The notes under the pieces were generated by a model. That model was not told the DNA's origin. It saw only the letters and a program-made list of their open reading frames with translations, and made no database searches. A program made the position numbers and the translations under genes. 64,000 nt of DNA from Acidovorax kalamii (GTDB lineage: Bacteria; Pseudomonadota; Gammaproteobacteria; Burkholderiales; Burkholderiaceae_C): the NCBI RefSeq assembly GCF_002245625.1, contig NZ_NOIG01000006.1, positions 186,001-250,000 of the forward strand. Reading direction: 5' to 3'. Positions 1 to 9,129 of this stretch are shown here, piece after piece (positions within the stretch are counted from its first letter, which is position 1; each line of letters begins with the position of its first letter).

Positions 1-812
1 ATGTCTTCGCCATCACTGGTGGCACCAAAGCCCACCACCTCGGCCAGGATGGTGGCGCCGCGTGCCTGGGCATGCTCCAGGCTCTCCAACACCACCGCGC
101 CACCGCCGCCTGCAATCACAAAACCATCACGGTTCGCGTCGTAGGCGCGCGAGGCTCTCCCGGGCGTTTCGTTGTATTTGCTGGACATCGCGCCCATGCC
201 GTCAAACAGCAGCGACATGCCCCAGCTCAGCTCTTCACCGCCGCCCGCGAACATCACGTCCTGCACGCCCCAGGCGATCTGCTGCGCAGCTGCGCCGATG
301 CAGTGCGCCGAGGTCGAGCAGGCCGAGGTGATGGAGTAGTTGATGCCCTTGACCTTGAAGTTGGTCGCCAGGCAGGCAGAAACCGTGGAGCTCATGCAGC
401 GCGTGACCTGGTACGGCCCCACACGGCGGATGCCCTTTTCGCGCAGCGTGTCGGCCGCTTCGATCTGGTTGGCAGGCGAGCCACCGCCCGAGCCCATGAT
501 GAGGCCGGTGCGCGGGTGGCTGACCTGCTCGGGCGTGAGACCGGCTTGCTGGATCGCGTCTTCGAGCGCGATCTGTGCATAGGCCGCCGCGTCGCCCATG
601 AAGCGCAGCTGCTTGCGGTCGATGCGCGCTTCGATGTCGATCTCGGGCGCGCCGCCCACCTGGCTGCGCAGGCCCAGTTCCTTGAACTTTTCCACGGCCT
701 TGATGCCACTGGTGCCCGCACGCAGCGAGGCCTCCACTGTGGCCAGGTCGTTACCGATGCACGAGACGATGCCCGCACCGGTGATGACTACACGCTTCTT
801 GGTCGTCGTCAT
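1..812 (-). CDS. fabB: 3-oxoacyl-ACP synthase I (partial, C-terminus off the left edge)
   Basis: Condensing enzyme of unsaturated fatty acid synthesis, joining malonyl-ACP to acyl-ACP in the cytosol. About 270 N-terminal residues are visible on the minus strand. The ATG at 812-810 opens with [12 protein letters not shown], and the nucleophile Cys164 lies in the SACSTS motif typical of KAS I/II. The two catalytic histidines and the Lys should lie beyond the window edge. The start overlaps the fabA stop by ATGA, the classic fabAB arrangement that pairs the isomerase with its condensing enzyme. FabF is the alternative, but pairing with fabA favours FabB. Confidence 0.95.
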   Translation of the reverse strand, partial: MTTTKKRVVITGAGIVSCIGNDLATVEASLRAGTSGIKAVEKFKELGLRSQVGGAPEIDIEARIDRKQLRFMGDAAAYAQIALEDAIQQAGLTPEQVSHPRTGLIMGSGGGSPANQIEAADTLREKGIRRVGPYQVTRCMSSTVSACLATNFKVKGINYSITSACSTSAHCIGAAAQQIAWGVQDVMFAGGGEELSWGMSLLFDGMGAMSSKYNETPGRASRAYDANRDGFVIAGGGGAVVLESLEHAQARGATILAEVVGFGATSDGED

Positions 813-1333
813 GCTGCTACGTCCTTGTCGTCGCCCTCGCGCTTGAACAAACCTACGCGCAGGTCGTTGGCGACGTAAATTTCCTTGCCATCGGCCAGCA
901 AGCGGGCGTCGCCAATGGCCATCACCAGCTTGCGCTTGATCACGCGCTTGATGTCGATTTCGTAGGTGACCAGCTTCACGTCCGGGCCCACTTCGCCGGT
1001 GAACTTGACCTCACCCGCGCCCAGGGCGCGGCCCCGGCCGGGCAGTTGCAGCCAGGTCAGGTAAAAACCGATGAGCTGCCACATGGCATCGAGCCCCAGG
1101 CAGCCGGGCATGACCGGGTCGCCCTGGAAATGGCAGGCAAAAAACCACAGGTCAGGCTTGACATCCAGTTCAGCGCGGATTTTTCCCAGCCCGTGCGCCC
1201 CCCCATCACTGTCGATGTGCGTGATGCGGTCAAACATCAGCATGGGTGGCAGCGGCAGACGCCCGCTGTCAGCGCCGAACAGCCGGCCTTCGCCCGAGGC
1301 GATCAGTTGTTCGTAGGAAAAGGAATCTGCCAT
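809..1333 (-). CDS. fabA: 3-hydroxydecanoyl-ACP dehydratase/isomerase
   Basis: Bifunctional cytosolic enzyme that dehydrates 3-hydroxyacyl-ACP and isomerises trans-2 to cis-3-decenoyl-ACP, starting the unsaturated branch. It has 174 residues, the normal FabA length. The hot-dog fold signature [14 protein letters not shown] carries catalytic His68, and Asp82 follows in CLGLDAMWQ; their 14-residue spacing matches E. coli His71/Asp85. It is first in the fabA-fabB pair and overlaps fabB by four bases, so the two are probably translationally coupled. The 160 bases upstream hold the promoter region and possibly the lnt terminator. No FadR or FabR site was recognised. Confidence 0.97.
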   Translation of the reverse strand: MADSFSYEQLIASGEGRLFGADSGRLPLPPMLMFDRITHIDSDGGAHGLGKIRAELDVKPDLWFFACHFQGDPVMPGCLGLDAMWQLIGFYLTWLQLPGRGRALGAGEVKFTGEVGPDVKLVTYEIDIKRVIKRKLVMAIGDARLLADGKEIYVANDLRVGLFKREGDDKDVAA

Positions 1334-1384
1334 TTTCAGTCGTGCTCCAGAACGGCGGGTTCGCCCGCCTCAAATCATCGTTGT

Positions 1385-1413
1385 CCGCAAAACAAGCCCC
1401 CGCTTGCGGGGCT
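1385..1413 (-). terminator. possible terminator after lnt
   Basis: Reading the minus strand downstream of the lnt stop, a GC-rich hairpin (AGCCCCG, short loop, CGGGGGCT-like arms at 1395-1413) is followed by a T-rich run, TTGTTTTGC. It could end the corC-lnt transcript before fabA. The stem is imperfect and the U tract is interrupted, so this is a modest call. Confidence 0.45.
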
Positions 1414-1493
1414 CTATTATCAAGGCATAGGGAGGAGCCTCTAAAGAAGGGATTGTCCGGCCCTCTGGCGGCTCCACAGGCGGATGACCTAAA

Positions 1494-3107
1494 TCAACCG
1501 CCTCGCGCCCTGTGCACACCCCGTGCCAGCAGGGCCGCAACCAGCGCCAGCCCCCCCAGGGCCCACAGCGGCCACAGTCCCCAGCGCGCCACCCACCATG
1601 CATAGGGCGTGATCGCCCAGCCGGTTTGTGCGCTGAGCCCGCGGCCTTGCACGTCGCCCCGGAGCACGCCCCGGGTGTGGCGCTCCAGCTGGTGCGTGAC
1701 CACGCCCCGGTGGTCGATGATGGCCGTGGCGCCTGTGTTGGTGGCACGCACCATGGGGCGCTCGAACTCCAGCGCGCGCATGCGGCTGATGTGCAGGTGC
1801 TGGTCAATCGCCACCGAATTGCCAAACCAGCCGATGTTGCTGAAGTTCACGAACACGGTGGGCGCCTGGGCCGGGTCGATGAAACGCGCGCCCAACTCCT
1901 CGCCAAACAGATCCTCGTAGCAGATGTTGGGCGCAATCCGCTGCCCCTTCCACACGAAAGACGCCTGACCCACGGAGCCCCGGTTGAAGTCGCCCAGCGG
2001 GATGTCCATCATGGCCGTGAACCACTTGAAGAAGGGCGGAATGAATTCGCCAAAAGGCACCAGATGGTGCTTGTCATAGCGGTAGGGCGTGGCCTGGGTG
2101 GCGGGCCCCATGCCAAGCACCGAGTTGGTGTAGCCCAGCGTTTCATCCCCCAGCGGAATCCCCACCAACGCGGCCTGCGGGCCTTGTGCGTAGCGCTGCT
2201 GGATGCCCTCGAGGTACCCCGGAATGAGCTGCTGCGGCAGCAGCGGAATCGCGGTTTCGGGCGCCACCACCAGGTCGGCCTTGGCATCGCGCAGCACGGC
2301 GGCGTACCACTGAAGGGCCACGGGCACACCACTGCCCGGCTGGAATTTCTCGTCCTGCGGGATGTTGCCTTGGAGGAGCTCCAGGCTCAGCGCGGGCGGC
2401 TGGGGTTGTGAGGGCGTGTGGCACAGGTTGACCGCACAGAAGCGCTGCGCCGTGGCCCCGGCCAGCACAGCTGCCAGGGCCAGCAGCAGCGCCAAAATGC
2501 GCCACCGGCGCAGGTCGGCGAGGCGCAGTTGCACCACCCCCATGGCCAGCGCTGCCGCCACGGCGCCCAGGCCATAGACCCCCACATACCGTGCCAACGG
2601 CGCCAGCGGCCCGTCCACATGGGCATAGCCCCCCGCCCCCCAGGGAAAGCCCGTCCACCAAATGCCCCGCGCTAGCTCGGCCAGCAGCCAGAGCGCTCCA
2701 AAAAAAAGAGCAGCTCCACCTTGATGGACGGGCGCAAGGCGGCAAAAAAGGCCTAAAACAACGGCGTAGTAGCTGCCCAGAAACGCGGCCAGCGCCAACA
2801 CGGCGGCCACCGCCAGCGGCGCAGGCAGGCCGCCATAGGTGTGCATGGAAATGAACAGCCACCAGAAGGTGCCCGAAAGCCAGGCCGTGGCAAACACGCC
2901 GCCAATCAGCGCCCCCCGCTGCCAGGACACCACCGCCCCCGCACCCGGCCGCACCAGGCGCGCCAGCACGGCCAGAGATAGCAGCTGCAGCCACCACAAG
3001 GGCTGGCCATGGCCCGGCCAGGCCAGGGAGGCCGCCTGCGCCAGCCCGGCGGCCAGCGCCATCAGCGCCTGCAGGGGCCAGCGCATCGTCAGGGAAGCCC
3101 GCGCCAT
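1494..3107 (-). CDS. lnt: apolipoprotein N-acyltransferase
   Basis: Inner-membrane enzyme that adds the third acyl chain to the N-terminal Cys of lipoproteins. About 537 residues: several N-terminal membrane helices (roughly residues 10-200) and then a periplasmic nitrilase domain. The triad is visible as Glu in VAPETAI, Lys in YDKHHLVPFGEF and Cys in NICYEDLF. A TTG lies one codon upstream, but the ATG at 3107-3105 overlaps the corC stop (TGATG) and is preferred. It forms an operon with corC (ybeX), as in E. coli. A copy of the dispersed palindromic element lies in the membrane part at 2695-2760, where its unusual T-rich codons encode ALFF-type hydrophobic residues. Confidence 0.96.
   Translation of the reverse strand: MARASLTMRWPLQALMALAAGLAQAASLAWPGHGQPLWWLQLLSLAVLARLVRPGAGAVVSWQRGALIGGVFATAWLSGTFWWLFISMHTYGGLPAPLAVAAVLALAAFLGSYYAVVLGLFCRLAPVHQGGAALFFGALWLLAELARGIWWTGFPWGAGGYAHVDGPLAPLARYVGVYGLGAVAAALAMGVVQLRLADLRRWRILALLLALAAVLAGATAQRFCAVNLCHTPSQPQPPALSLELLQGNIPQDEKFQPGSGVPVALQWYAAVLRDAKADLVVAPETAIPLLPQQLIPGYLEGIQQRYAQGPQAALVGIPLGDETLGYTNSVLGMGPATQATPYRYDKHHLVPFGEFIPPFFKWFTAMMDIPLGDFNRGSVGQASFVWKGQRIAPNICYEDLFGEELGARFIDPAQAPTVFVNFSNIGWFGNSVAIDQHLHISRMRALEFERPMVRATNTGATAIIDHRGVVTHQLERHTRGVLRGDVQGRGLSAQTGWAITPYAWWVARWGLWPLWALGGLALVAALLARGVHRARGG
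2695..2760 (-). repeat. dispersed palindromic element, copy inside lnt
   Basis: On the minus strand the sequence reads GGCCTTTTTTGCC, then GCGCCCGTCCATCAAG, then the palindrome-like core GAGCTGCTC-T(n)-GGAGCGCTC. This layout matches the other copies (block of GGCC/CAAAA, GCGC-CGTCCA-CAAG middle, AGCT...AGC core). It is a diverged copy read in the same phase as the rbsA copy: the core is split GGA GCT GCT here and GCA GCT ATA there. Confidence 0.55.
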
Positions 3108-3982
3108 CAAGCGGCAGCGCTGCCGTCTTCGGCCTTGGACACCTTGAACCAGCGCACGGCGCCGCCCTTGGTGTGCAGCACCACAAACTGCAGGCCACCC
3201 AGCTGCAGCTGCTCGCCGCGCTTGGGCACATGGCCCATTTCGTGGGCAATCAGGCCACCAATGGTGTCAAAACTTTCGCCGGGATCGCTGCTCTGGATCA
3301 GTACATCAAAGGCTTCACAGACGCGCTCGACCGAGGTGTCGCCGCTCACGCGGTAGGTGCGGTCGGCCAGGCCGAAGATGTCGCCGTCGTCCTCGGGGAT
3401 GTCGAACTCGTCCTCGATCTCGCCCACGATCTGCTCCAGCACATCCTCGATGGTGACCAGCCCGGCCATGCGGCCAAACTCGTCGATCACGATGGCCAGG
3501 TGGTTGCGGTTGCCCCGGAACTCGCGCAGCAGGTCGTTCAGGCCCTTGCTCTCGGGCACAAACACCGCCGGGCGCAGCAGGGCGCGGATGTTCAGCTCAG
3601 GCGCGCGCTGCAGCTTGAGCAGGTCCTTGGCCATAAGGATGCCGATGATGTTGTCGCGTTCGCCCTGGTACACCGGAAACCGAGAATGCGCGGTGTTGAT
3701 GACCAGATGCAGCAAATCGTCGAACGGCGAGTCGATGTTGACCAGATCCATGCGCGGCGCAGCCACCATCACGTCGCCCGCCGTCATGTCGGCCATGCGG
3801 ATCACACGCTCCAGCATCACGCGCGACTCGGCGCCAATGACCTGGTTGTCCTCGGCTTCGGCCAGGGTCTCGATCAATTCCTGGGTCGAGTCGGGGCCAG
3901 GGTGGATGAACTCTGCCACCTTCTGCAGGAAGGTGCGTTTGTCTTCCTTTTCGGGCGGGCGCCCGGGATGCGGATCAGACAC
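3107..3982 (-). CDS. corC: CorC/YbeX-type CBS-pair protein
   Basis: A cytosolic HlyC/CorC-family protein of 291 residues. It has a pair of CBS domains (about residues 70-190, including DVMVAAPRMDLV and IDEFGRMAGLVTIEDVLEQ) and a C-terminal CorC_HlyC domain (about 210-285) ending in FVVLHTKGGAVRWFKV. There is no N-terminal DUF21 membrane part, as in E. coli YbeX. The family is linked to Mg2+/Co2+ efflux and, for YbeX, to ribosome metabolism; the exact role is not settled. The stop overlaps the lnt start by one base, giving a corC-lnt operon. The usual partners phoH (ybeZ) and ybeY lie about 50 kb away in this window. Confidence 0.9.
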   Translation of the reverse strand: MSDPHPGRPPEKEDKRTFLQKVAEFIHPGPDSTQELIETLAEAEDNQVIGAESRVMLERVIRMADMTAGDVMVAAPRMDLVNIDSPFDDLLHLVINTAHSRFPVYQGERDNIIGILMAKDLLKLQRAPELNIRALLRPAVFVPESKGLNDLLREFRGNRNHLAIVIDEFGRMAGLVTIEDVLEQIVGEIEDEFDIPEDDGDIFGLADRTYRVSGDTSVERVCEAFDVLIQSSDPGESFDTIGGLIAHEMGHVPKRGEQLQLGGLQFVVLHTKGGAVRWFKVSKAEDGSAAA

Positions 3983-4082
3983 TGTCGTGGAGTGCAGGAC
4001 GTGCGGTAGTGGATCGGGCCCCTAGGATAGCGGATTGTGGTGACAGGGCCCGCACCGGCCCCGCCCCGTGCCCAGCCAGGCC

Positions 4083-4823
4083 TTACTCGGCCGACTGGTG
4101 GCGCGCGTGCTGCACGCCGCTGCGCACTTCCTGCACGTTGGCCAGAAAGTCCCAGAACTGTTTGGCCTGCTTCTTGAGCTGGTAGTCCACCTCGGCAAAC
4201 TGCTGCTCCACGATCTCGGCCATGCGCGTGTCGAGGCTGGCCGGCGGGATCTGCAGGTAGGCCTCGGACTCTGAGCCATCGCGGCGCACTGTGGCACCCG
4301 CGTTGCGCGCGATCTTGAGCATGGCCGTGTTCTCGGACAGCGCATGGATGAACACCATGTTCACGCCTTCATTGCGGGCATGCATCACGGCACGCTCGAA
4401 CAGGCGGGCGCCAAAACCACGGCCCCGGGCCTGCTTGAGCACCGACACGCCGAACTCGGCGCACTGCTTGTGCTCAGGGTGCTCGGAAAACGCCAAGTGG
4501 GCCATGGCGATCAGTTCGAGGCGGCGGTTGTAGATGCCGAAGATTTCGTCACGGTTGAAATCCAGCTGCTCGGCATAGCGGCGGATCTGCTCGTCGTTGG
4601 CGGCGTAGCCAAAACGCAGGTAGCGGTCTGCAGGCTCCAGCTGCAGCAGGTGCTGGGTGATCCGCTCCCGATAGGAGGGGCCCAGGGAGCGGATAGGAAC
4701 CATCACGGGCGTCTCCTGCTGGTGGATGTGAATGTCAGAGGCAGAGGAGCCGCCCGTTACCGGGCGCAGCATGTCCCGGCCTGCGTACCAGGATGCCTTG
4801 AGCCAGTCTTTGGTTGCGAACAT
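4083..4823 (-). CDS. GNAT-family N-acetyltransferase
   Basis: A protein of 246 residues with a GNAT acetyltransferase core (about residues 50-180). The acetyl-CoA loop is visible as KQARGRGFGARLFERAV (Q/RxxGxG/A type), followed by a helix and the strand FIHALSENTAMLKIARNAG. The C-terminal 50 residues are charged and probably helical. The substrate is unknown; the family acetylates small amines, amino acids or protein N-termini. It is preceded by its own 340-base upstream region and lies 100 bases before corC on the same strand, so it may be a separate unit. No motif points to a specific substrate. Confidence 0.8.
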   Translation of the reverse strand: MFATKDWLKASWYAGRDMLRPVTGGSSASDIHIHQQETPVMVPIRSLGPSYRERITQHLLQLEPADRYLRFGYAANDEQIRRYAEQLDFNRDEIFGIYNRRLELIAMAHLAFSEHPEHKQCAEFGVSVLKQARGRGFGARLFERAVMHARNEGVNMVFIHALSENTAMLKIARNAGATVRRDGSESEAYLQIPPASLDTRMAEIVEQQFAEVDYQLKKQAKQFWDFLANVQEVRSGVQHARHQSAE

Positions 4824-4898
4824 GCAGCCAAATATAAGGGTTTTCCCTCATTTTTTCCAGTCCAAATTGCTGCGCCGCAGCAAAATAGTGACACTACT

Positions 4899-4963
4899 CA
4901 AAAGGCAAAGGAATCGGCTCCAAGCGCCTGATGAAAAAGCCTCAAAAGCTATCAATTTAAGAG
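4899..4963 (+). repeat. dispersed palindromic element, intergenic copy
   Basis: Contains CTCAAAAGGC, then CCAAGCGCCTGATG, then the core AAGCTATCAATTTAAGAGC, matching the order of blocks in the other copies. The right half of the core is degraded (AAGAGC instead of GATAGC), so this is probably an old copy. It lies in the 5' region of the GNAT gene. Confidence 0.6.
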
Positions 4964-5110
4964 CAATCATGCTCTAAAACTCCTCCGCAGGGGTCGCACA
5001 TGCGACGGCTGGGTGGCTGGACTGCCGTCTGCACCATGCCCCCTTAGCACCCACCGGAGCGTATAGCGCGGCGCGCCTGGCAGCAACCGCCGCCGCACCG
5101 ACAGGCACGC

Positions 5111-5141
5111 AAAGAAATCACGCCTGCGACATGCACAGGCG
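5111..5141 (-). terminator. terminator of the lrp-type gene
   Basis: On the minus strand the stem CGCCTG / CAGGCG (9-base loop) is followed by TGATTTCTTT, about 25 bases after the stop at 5165. The short stem and the T run fit an intrinsic terminator. Confidence 0.55.
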
Positions 5142-5164
5142 CATCCGAGGACGAAGGTGCCGGG

Positions 5165-5647
5165 CTACACCGGCACGGCCGTGGTCGCTTTCACGCGGTC
5201 GAGCACAAAGCTGGTCTTGCAATCCTGCACGCTGGGGTGCTTGAGCAGGGTGTCCATGATGAAGCGGCTGTAGTGCGCCATGTCGGCCACGACCACGCGC
5301 AGCAGGTAGTCCATCTCGCCGGTCAGCGAGGCGCACTCCACCACCTCGGGCCAGGTCTGCACGCTGGCGCGGAACAGGTCCATGGGGTTGCGCTTGTGGC
5401 TTTCGGTGTGTTTTTCGAGGCGCACGTTGAGGTAGGCCGTGAGCCCCAGCCCCACCGCTTCGGGCGGCACCAGGGCCACATAGCGGTCGATCACGCCGCT
5501 GTCCTCCAGCCGCTTGACGCGGCGCAGCACGGCGCTGGGCGACAGGCCCACCTGCTCGCCGATCACGTCGTAGGTCTCGCGGCCGTTTTCTTGCAGACGG
5601 CGCAGGATGGCGCGATCCAGCTTGTCCAATGCGTCAAAAGCTCTCAT
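5165..5647 (-). CDS. Lrp/AsnC-family transcriptional regulator
   Basis: A DNA-binding regulator of 160 residues, the usual Lrp length. The start MRAFDALDKLDRAIL at 5647 is chosen because the N-terminal AsnC-type winged HTH (GLSPSAVLRRVKRLEDSGVI, about residues 30-50) begins there; the longer open frame upstream has no family similarity. The C-terminal RAM ligand domain (about 70-145) contains SLTGEMDYLLRVVV. It is divergent from the lipase gene at 5813 and lies near hppD and phhA. Lrp-type proteins often sense amino acids, so control of aromatic amino acid breakdown or of the lipase is plausible but only inferred. Confidence 0.9.
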   Translation of the reverse strand: MRAFDALDKLDRAILRRLQENGRETYDVIGEQVGLSPSAVLRRVKRLEDSGVIDRYVALVPPEAVGLGLTAYLNVRLEKHTESHKRNPMDLFRASVQTWPEVVECASLTGEMDYLLRVVVADMAHYSRFIMDTLLKHPSVQDCKTSFVLDRVKATTAVPV

Positions 5648-5812
5648 GACGCAGGATTTTACGGAACTCAGGCAATTTCCCGCCGACCACATTGCAGGCA
5701 CGGGTATGTCCCGATAGTGACAGCAGCCATCTCCCCAAAAAATAAACACCGCAAAAACGAACGACCGTTCTATTTTGCAAACATAAGAAATCACATCAAC
5801 GGAGACAAACAC

Positions 5813-6754
5813 ATGACCGGATTTTTCAGCCGCTTGTTGCGGCGACTGGTGCTGGCAGCAACGGCGGGGTTGCTGCTGGTGGGCGGGGGCGCGCAAGCGC
5901 AAACGGGCTACACGCAAACGCGGTATCCCATCGTGCTGGTGCACGGGCTTTTTGGCTTTGACTCGGCGCTGGGCATCGATTACTTCTACGGCATTCCCGA
6001 CGCACTGCGCCAGGGTGGCGCCAAGGTCTACGTGGCCCAGGTGTCAGCCGCCAACAGCACCGAGGTGCGGGGCGAGCAGCTGCTGGCCCAGGTCAAGACC
6101 ATCCTGGCCATCACCGGCGCGGCCAAAGTGAACCTAGTGGGCCACTCGCACGGCGGCCCCACCACGCGCTATGTGGCGGGTGTGGCGCCGCAGTTGGTGG
6201 CCTCGGTCACATCCATCGGGGGCGTGAACCGGGGTTCGCGCGTGGCCGATATCCTGCGCGGCGTGGCGCCTGCAGGCTCGGTGTCCGAGGCCGTGGCCAA
6301 TGCGGCGGCCAAGGCGCTGGTGGGTTTGATCAACCTGACCTCGGGCGGCACGGGCTTGCCCCAGATGCCCACGGCGGCGCTGGACTCGCTGACCACCGCA
6401 GGCTCCGCCAAGTTCAACAGCCGCTTCCCACAGGGGGTGCCCACCTCCGGCTGCGGCAATGGTGCTGAGCTGGTGAATGGCGTGCGCTACTACTCCTGGA
6501 CCGGCACCCTGCCCCTGACCAACGTGCTCGACGCCAGCGACGCATTGCTGACCACGCTGAGCCTGACCTTTGGCGAAGCCAACGACGGCCTGGTGTCAGC
6601 CTGCTCGTCGCGCCTGGGCAAACACCTGGGCGACTACCGCCAGAACCACCTTGATGAAGTGAACCAGTTGCTGGGCCTGCGCGACTGGTTCTCCACCGAC
6701 CCGGTGACGCTGTACCGCCAGCACGCCAACCGCCTCAAGCAGCAAGGCCTGTAA
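5813..6754 (+). CDS. lipA: secreted triacylglycerol lipase, family I.1/I.2
   Basis: Extracellular lipase of 313 residues with a signal peptide (about 1-30, ending GAQAQ). It shows the oxyanion VLVHGLFGFD (about 41-50), the nucleophile elbow GHSHGG with Ser112, acid Asp258 in EANDGLVS (next to a probable Ca2+ site), catalytic His279 in RQNHLDEVN, and a Cys214/Cys264 pair that probably forms the single disulphide. Start ATG 5813 has GGAGA 10 bases upstream; the open frame extends further but without family similarity. The foldase gene follows after three bases, so the two are co-expressed. Export would be by Sec with foldase help, then type II secretion. Confidence 0.95.
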   Translation: MTGFFSRLLRRLVLAATAGLLLVGGGAQAQTGYTQTRYPIVLVHGLFGFDSALGIDYFYGIPDALRQGGAKVYVAQVSAANSTEVRGEQLLAQVKTILAITGAAKVNLVGHSHGGPTTRYVAGVAPQLVASVTSIGGVNRGSRVADILRGVAPAGSVSEAVANAAAKALVGLINLTSGGTGLPQMPTAALDSLTTAGSAKFNSRFPQGVPTSGCGNGAELVNGVRYYSWTGTLPLTNVLDASDALLTTLSLTFGEANDGLVSACSSRLGKHLGDYRQNHLDEVNQLLGLRDWFSTDPVTLYRQHANRLKQQGL

Positions 6755-6757
6755 GCC

Positions 6758-7747
6758 ATGGCCCAACCCTTGCGCACCTGGGCGGTTGCCGCCGCACTCC
6801 TGGCCTTCACCACGGCCGCCGTGGTCTGGTGGCTGGGAGGCCCTGCCGGGTTGGGCGCGGGGGATACACATCAGCCACCCGTGGGGGCGATCGCCGCCGC
6901 CACCAGTGCCCAGGTACAACCCTCGCCAGCACAGGGCGCGGACAACAGCTTTTTTGCCCGCCGCCGTGCGATTGCCACCGACGGCTCGGCCGACCCGCTG
7001 CTGGTGCACGGCCTGCGCGACACGCTGGAAGCCCTGTTGATGGAAGCGGGCGACGCCAGCGACCCGGCCGTGCTCAAGCAGCGCCTGGCCGCACTGGTGA
7101 ACCAACATTTCCCCGCCACCCTGGCCACCCGTGCGCTGGCCTTGGCCGAGCGCTATGTGGACTATCGCGTGGCCCTGGGCAGCTTGCGCGCGCCGCAGGA
7201 CCTGACCGACCCACGCGCACTGCGCGACGCACTGGAGGCACGCCACAAGGTGCGCCTGCAGTTTTTTGACGACGCCGAATACGACGCCCTGTTCGCCCGC
7301 GAGGCCGACCTGGACCGCTACACCCTGGCACGCCTGGAGATTGAGCGCAACACCCAGCTCAGCCCCGAGCAGCGCGCCCAGGCGCTGCAGGCGGCTGACA
7401 ACGAACTCTCCGCCGAGCGCCGCGCCGAACGCAGCGCCGCCACCGAACACATGGCTGCCGCCGCGCAGACGGCCGCGTTCAACACCAGCAATGCCGACGA
7501 GCGCACCCGCTACGCCGCCCGCAGCGCGCAATACGGCCCGGCAGCCGCCCGGGCCATGGCCCAGCTGGACCGGGAGGAACAGCACTGGAACCAGCGCCTG
7601 GACCAGTACAGCCAAGCCCGCACGCAACAGGGCGAAGGCCCTGGCCTGCAGCAATTGCGCCAGCAGCTTTTCTCGCCCGAGGAGCAACAACGCATCGACG
7701 CCGCGCTGGCGCTGCGCCGGCTTAGCGCGGGCGCTTCGGGCTCCTAG
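6758..7747 (+). CDS. lifO: lipase-specific foldase (Lif)
   Basis: Membrane-anchored periplasmic chaperone that folds the neighbouring lipase. 329 residues: one N-terminal membrane anchor (about 8-28), a variable Ala/Pro/Gln-rich linker, then helical repeats rich in Glu, Arg and Ala, with the later Lif landmark RYVDYRVALGSL. The N-terminal mini-domain normally carries R-x-x-F-D-Y-(F/C)-L-S-A-x-G-E. Here the aligned segment reads RDTLEALLMEAGD, so Arg and the L...G-acid frame remain but the Phe-Asp-Tyr core is changed. Identity therefore rests on the partner gene, topology and helical region. Confidence 0.85.
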   Translation: MAQPLRTWAVAAALLAFTTAAVVWWLGGPAGLGAGDTHQPPVGAIAAATSAQVQPSPAQGADNSFFARRRAIATDGSADPLLVHGLRDTLEALLMEAGDASDPAVLKQRLAALVNQHFPATLATRALALAERYVDYRVALGSLRAPQDLTDPRALRDALEARHKVRLQFFDDAEYDALFAREADLDRYTLARLEIERNTQLSPEQRAQALQAADNELSAERRAERSAATEHMAAAAQTAAFNTSNADERTRYAARSAQYGPAAARAMAQLDREEQHWNQRLDQYSQARTQQGEGPGLQQLRQQLFSPEEQQRIDAALALRRLSAGASGS

Positions 7748-7943
7748 CGCTCTGCAGGCACCTGGAGACGCCGTATCGGCGCGGCGACCCTCCCTGCCCG
7801 AAGCGCCGCCTGATTGCGCGAAATTTTGATCATTCACAAGATTCCTGCAAATCAAGCGGCAAAGCCTCTTGATTTCGCCAGAAACATGAGGCAGGCCACG
7901 CCTACAGTCCATGACATTCATCAACGAATGCCGGAGACACCCC

Positions 7944-9056
7944 ATGAACGCCGCCTTGCCGCAAGAAACCACCGCCCAGCTCGCTGCCTGGGACAACCCC
8001 ATGGGCCTGATGGGCTTCGAGTTCGTCGAATTCACCTCGCCCCAGCCCGGCGTGCTGGAGGCGGTGTTTGAAAAGCTGGGTTTCACGCTGGTCGCCAAGC
8101 ACCGCTCCAAGGACGTGGTGCTGTACCGCCAGAACGGCATCAACTTCATCCTGAACCGCGAGCCCCACAGCCAGGCGGCTTACTTCGGCGCAGAGCATGG
8201 CCCCTCCGCCTGCGGCCTGGCCTTCCGCGTGAAGGATGCGCACAAGGCTTACAACCGCGCACTGGAACTGGGCGCCCAGCCTATTGACATCCCCACCGGC
8301 CCCATGGAACTGCGCCTGCCCGCCATCAAGGGCATTGGCGGTGCACCGCTGTACTTGATCGACCGCTTTGAAGACGGCAAGTCCATCTACGACATCGACT
8401 TCGAATTCATCGAAGGTGTGGACCGCCGCCCTGTGGGCCATGGCCTGAACCTCATCGACCACCTCACCCACAACGTGTACCGGGGCCGCATGGGCTTCTG
8501 GGCCAACTTCTACGAGAAGCTGTTCAACTTCCGTGAGATCCGCTACTTCGACATCCAGGGCGAATACACGGGCCTGACCTCCAAGGCCATGACAGCGCCC
8601 GACGGCATGATCCGCATCCCGCTGAACGAAGAAGCCAAGCAGGGCGGCGGCCAGATCGAAGAATTTTTGATGCAGTTCAATGGCGAAGGCATCCAGCACA
8701 TCGCGCTGATCTGCGACAACCTGCTGGACGTGGTGGACAAGCTGGGCATGGCCGGCGTGCCCCTGGCCACGGCACCCAACGAGGTCTACTACGAAATGCT
8801 GGACACCCGTTTGCCCGGTCACGGCCAGCCCGTGCCCGAGCTGCAGTCGCGCGGCATCCTGCTTGATGGATCCACCGCTGACGGCACGCCCCGCCTGCTG
8901 CTGCAGATCTTCTCCACGCCCATGCTAGGCCCGGTGTTCTTCGAATTCATCCAGCGCGAAGGCGACTACCGCGACGGCTTTGGCGAAGGCAACTTCAAGG
9001 CGCTGTTCGAGTCGCTGGAGCGCGACCAGATCCGCCGTGGCGTGCTGAACACCTAA
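7944..9056 (+). CDS. hppD: 4-hydroxyphenylpyruvate dioxygenase
   Basis: Cytosolic Fe(II) enzyme converting 4-hydroxyphenylpyruvate and O2 to homogentisate and CO2 in tyrosine breakdown. It has 370 residues and two VOC-type domains. The metal ligands are His173 (IDHLTHNVY), His252 (GIQHIALI) and Glu334 (FFEFIQRE), and the usual C-terminal helix [18 protein letters not shown] closes the site. ATG 7944 follows CCGGAGAC and gives the normal N-terminus; an in-frame ATG at 7911 is less likely. A Bug gene follows after 73 bases and then phhA, so the phenylalanine-to-homogentisate steps cluster, but the aminotransferase and homogentisate dioxygenase are not in the window. Confidence 0.97.
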   Translation: MNAALPQETTAQLAAWDNPMGLMGFEFVEFTSPQPGVLEAVFEKLGFTLVAKHRSKDVVLYRQNGINFILNREPHSQAAYFGAEHGPSACGLAFRVKDAHKAYNRALELGAQPIDIPTGPMELRLPAIKGIGGAPLYLIDRFEDGKSIYDIDFEFIEGVDRRPVGHGLNLIDHLTHNVYRGRMGFWANFYEKLFNFREIRYFDIQGEYTGLTSKAMTAPDGMIRIPLNEEAKQGGGQIEEFLMQFNGEGIQHIALICDNLLDVVDKLGMAGVPLATAPNEVYYEMLDTRLPGHGQPVPELQSRGILLDGSTADGTPRLLLQIFSTPMLGPVFFEFIQREGDYRDGFGEGNFKALFESLERDQIRRGVLNT

Positions 9057-9069
9057 GTCATCAGACATC

Positions 9070-9099
9070 CAGGGTTAACCCTGAACAGGTGCCTATACT
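9070..9099 (+). promoter_or_regulatory. palindrome overlapping a probable promoter before the Bug gene
   Basis: A perfect 14-base palindrome CAGGGTTAACCCTG (9070-9083) is followed by a good -10 hexamer TATACT (9094-9099), 30 bases before the start codon. The palindrome covers the place of the -35 box, so it may be an operator. The regulator is unknown. Confidence 0.45.
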
Positions 9100-9129
9100 G
9101 CGCGCTCCCCGGAACTCAAAAGGATCCCG

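Larger units (their letters stand above)
4824..5164. other. intergenic region of 341 bases
   Basis: No gene is supported here. The stretch holds the GNAT promoter region, one copy of the dispersed palindromic element (4899-4963), a small hairpin GAGCA-atca-TGCTC at 4961-4974, and at its right end the terminator of the lrp-type gene. The remaining bases, about 4980-5110, show nothing recognisable. Confidence 0.6.

Noticed and set aside
6596-8149. A 517-codon minus-strand frame across the foldase and hppD
   Set aside because: Antisense to the lipase-foldase pair; low-complexity Gly/Ala/Gln-rich product with no recognisable domain.
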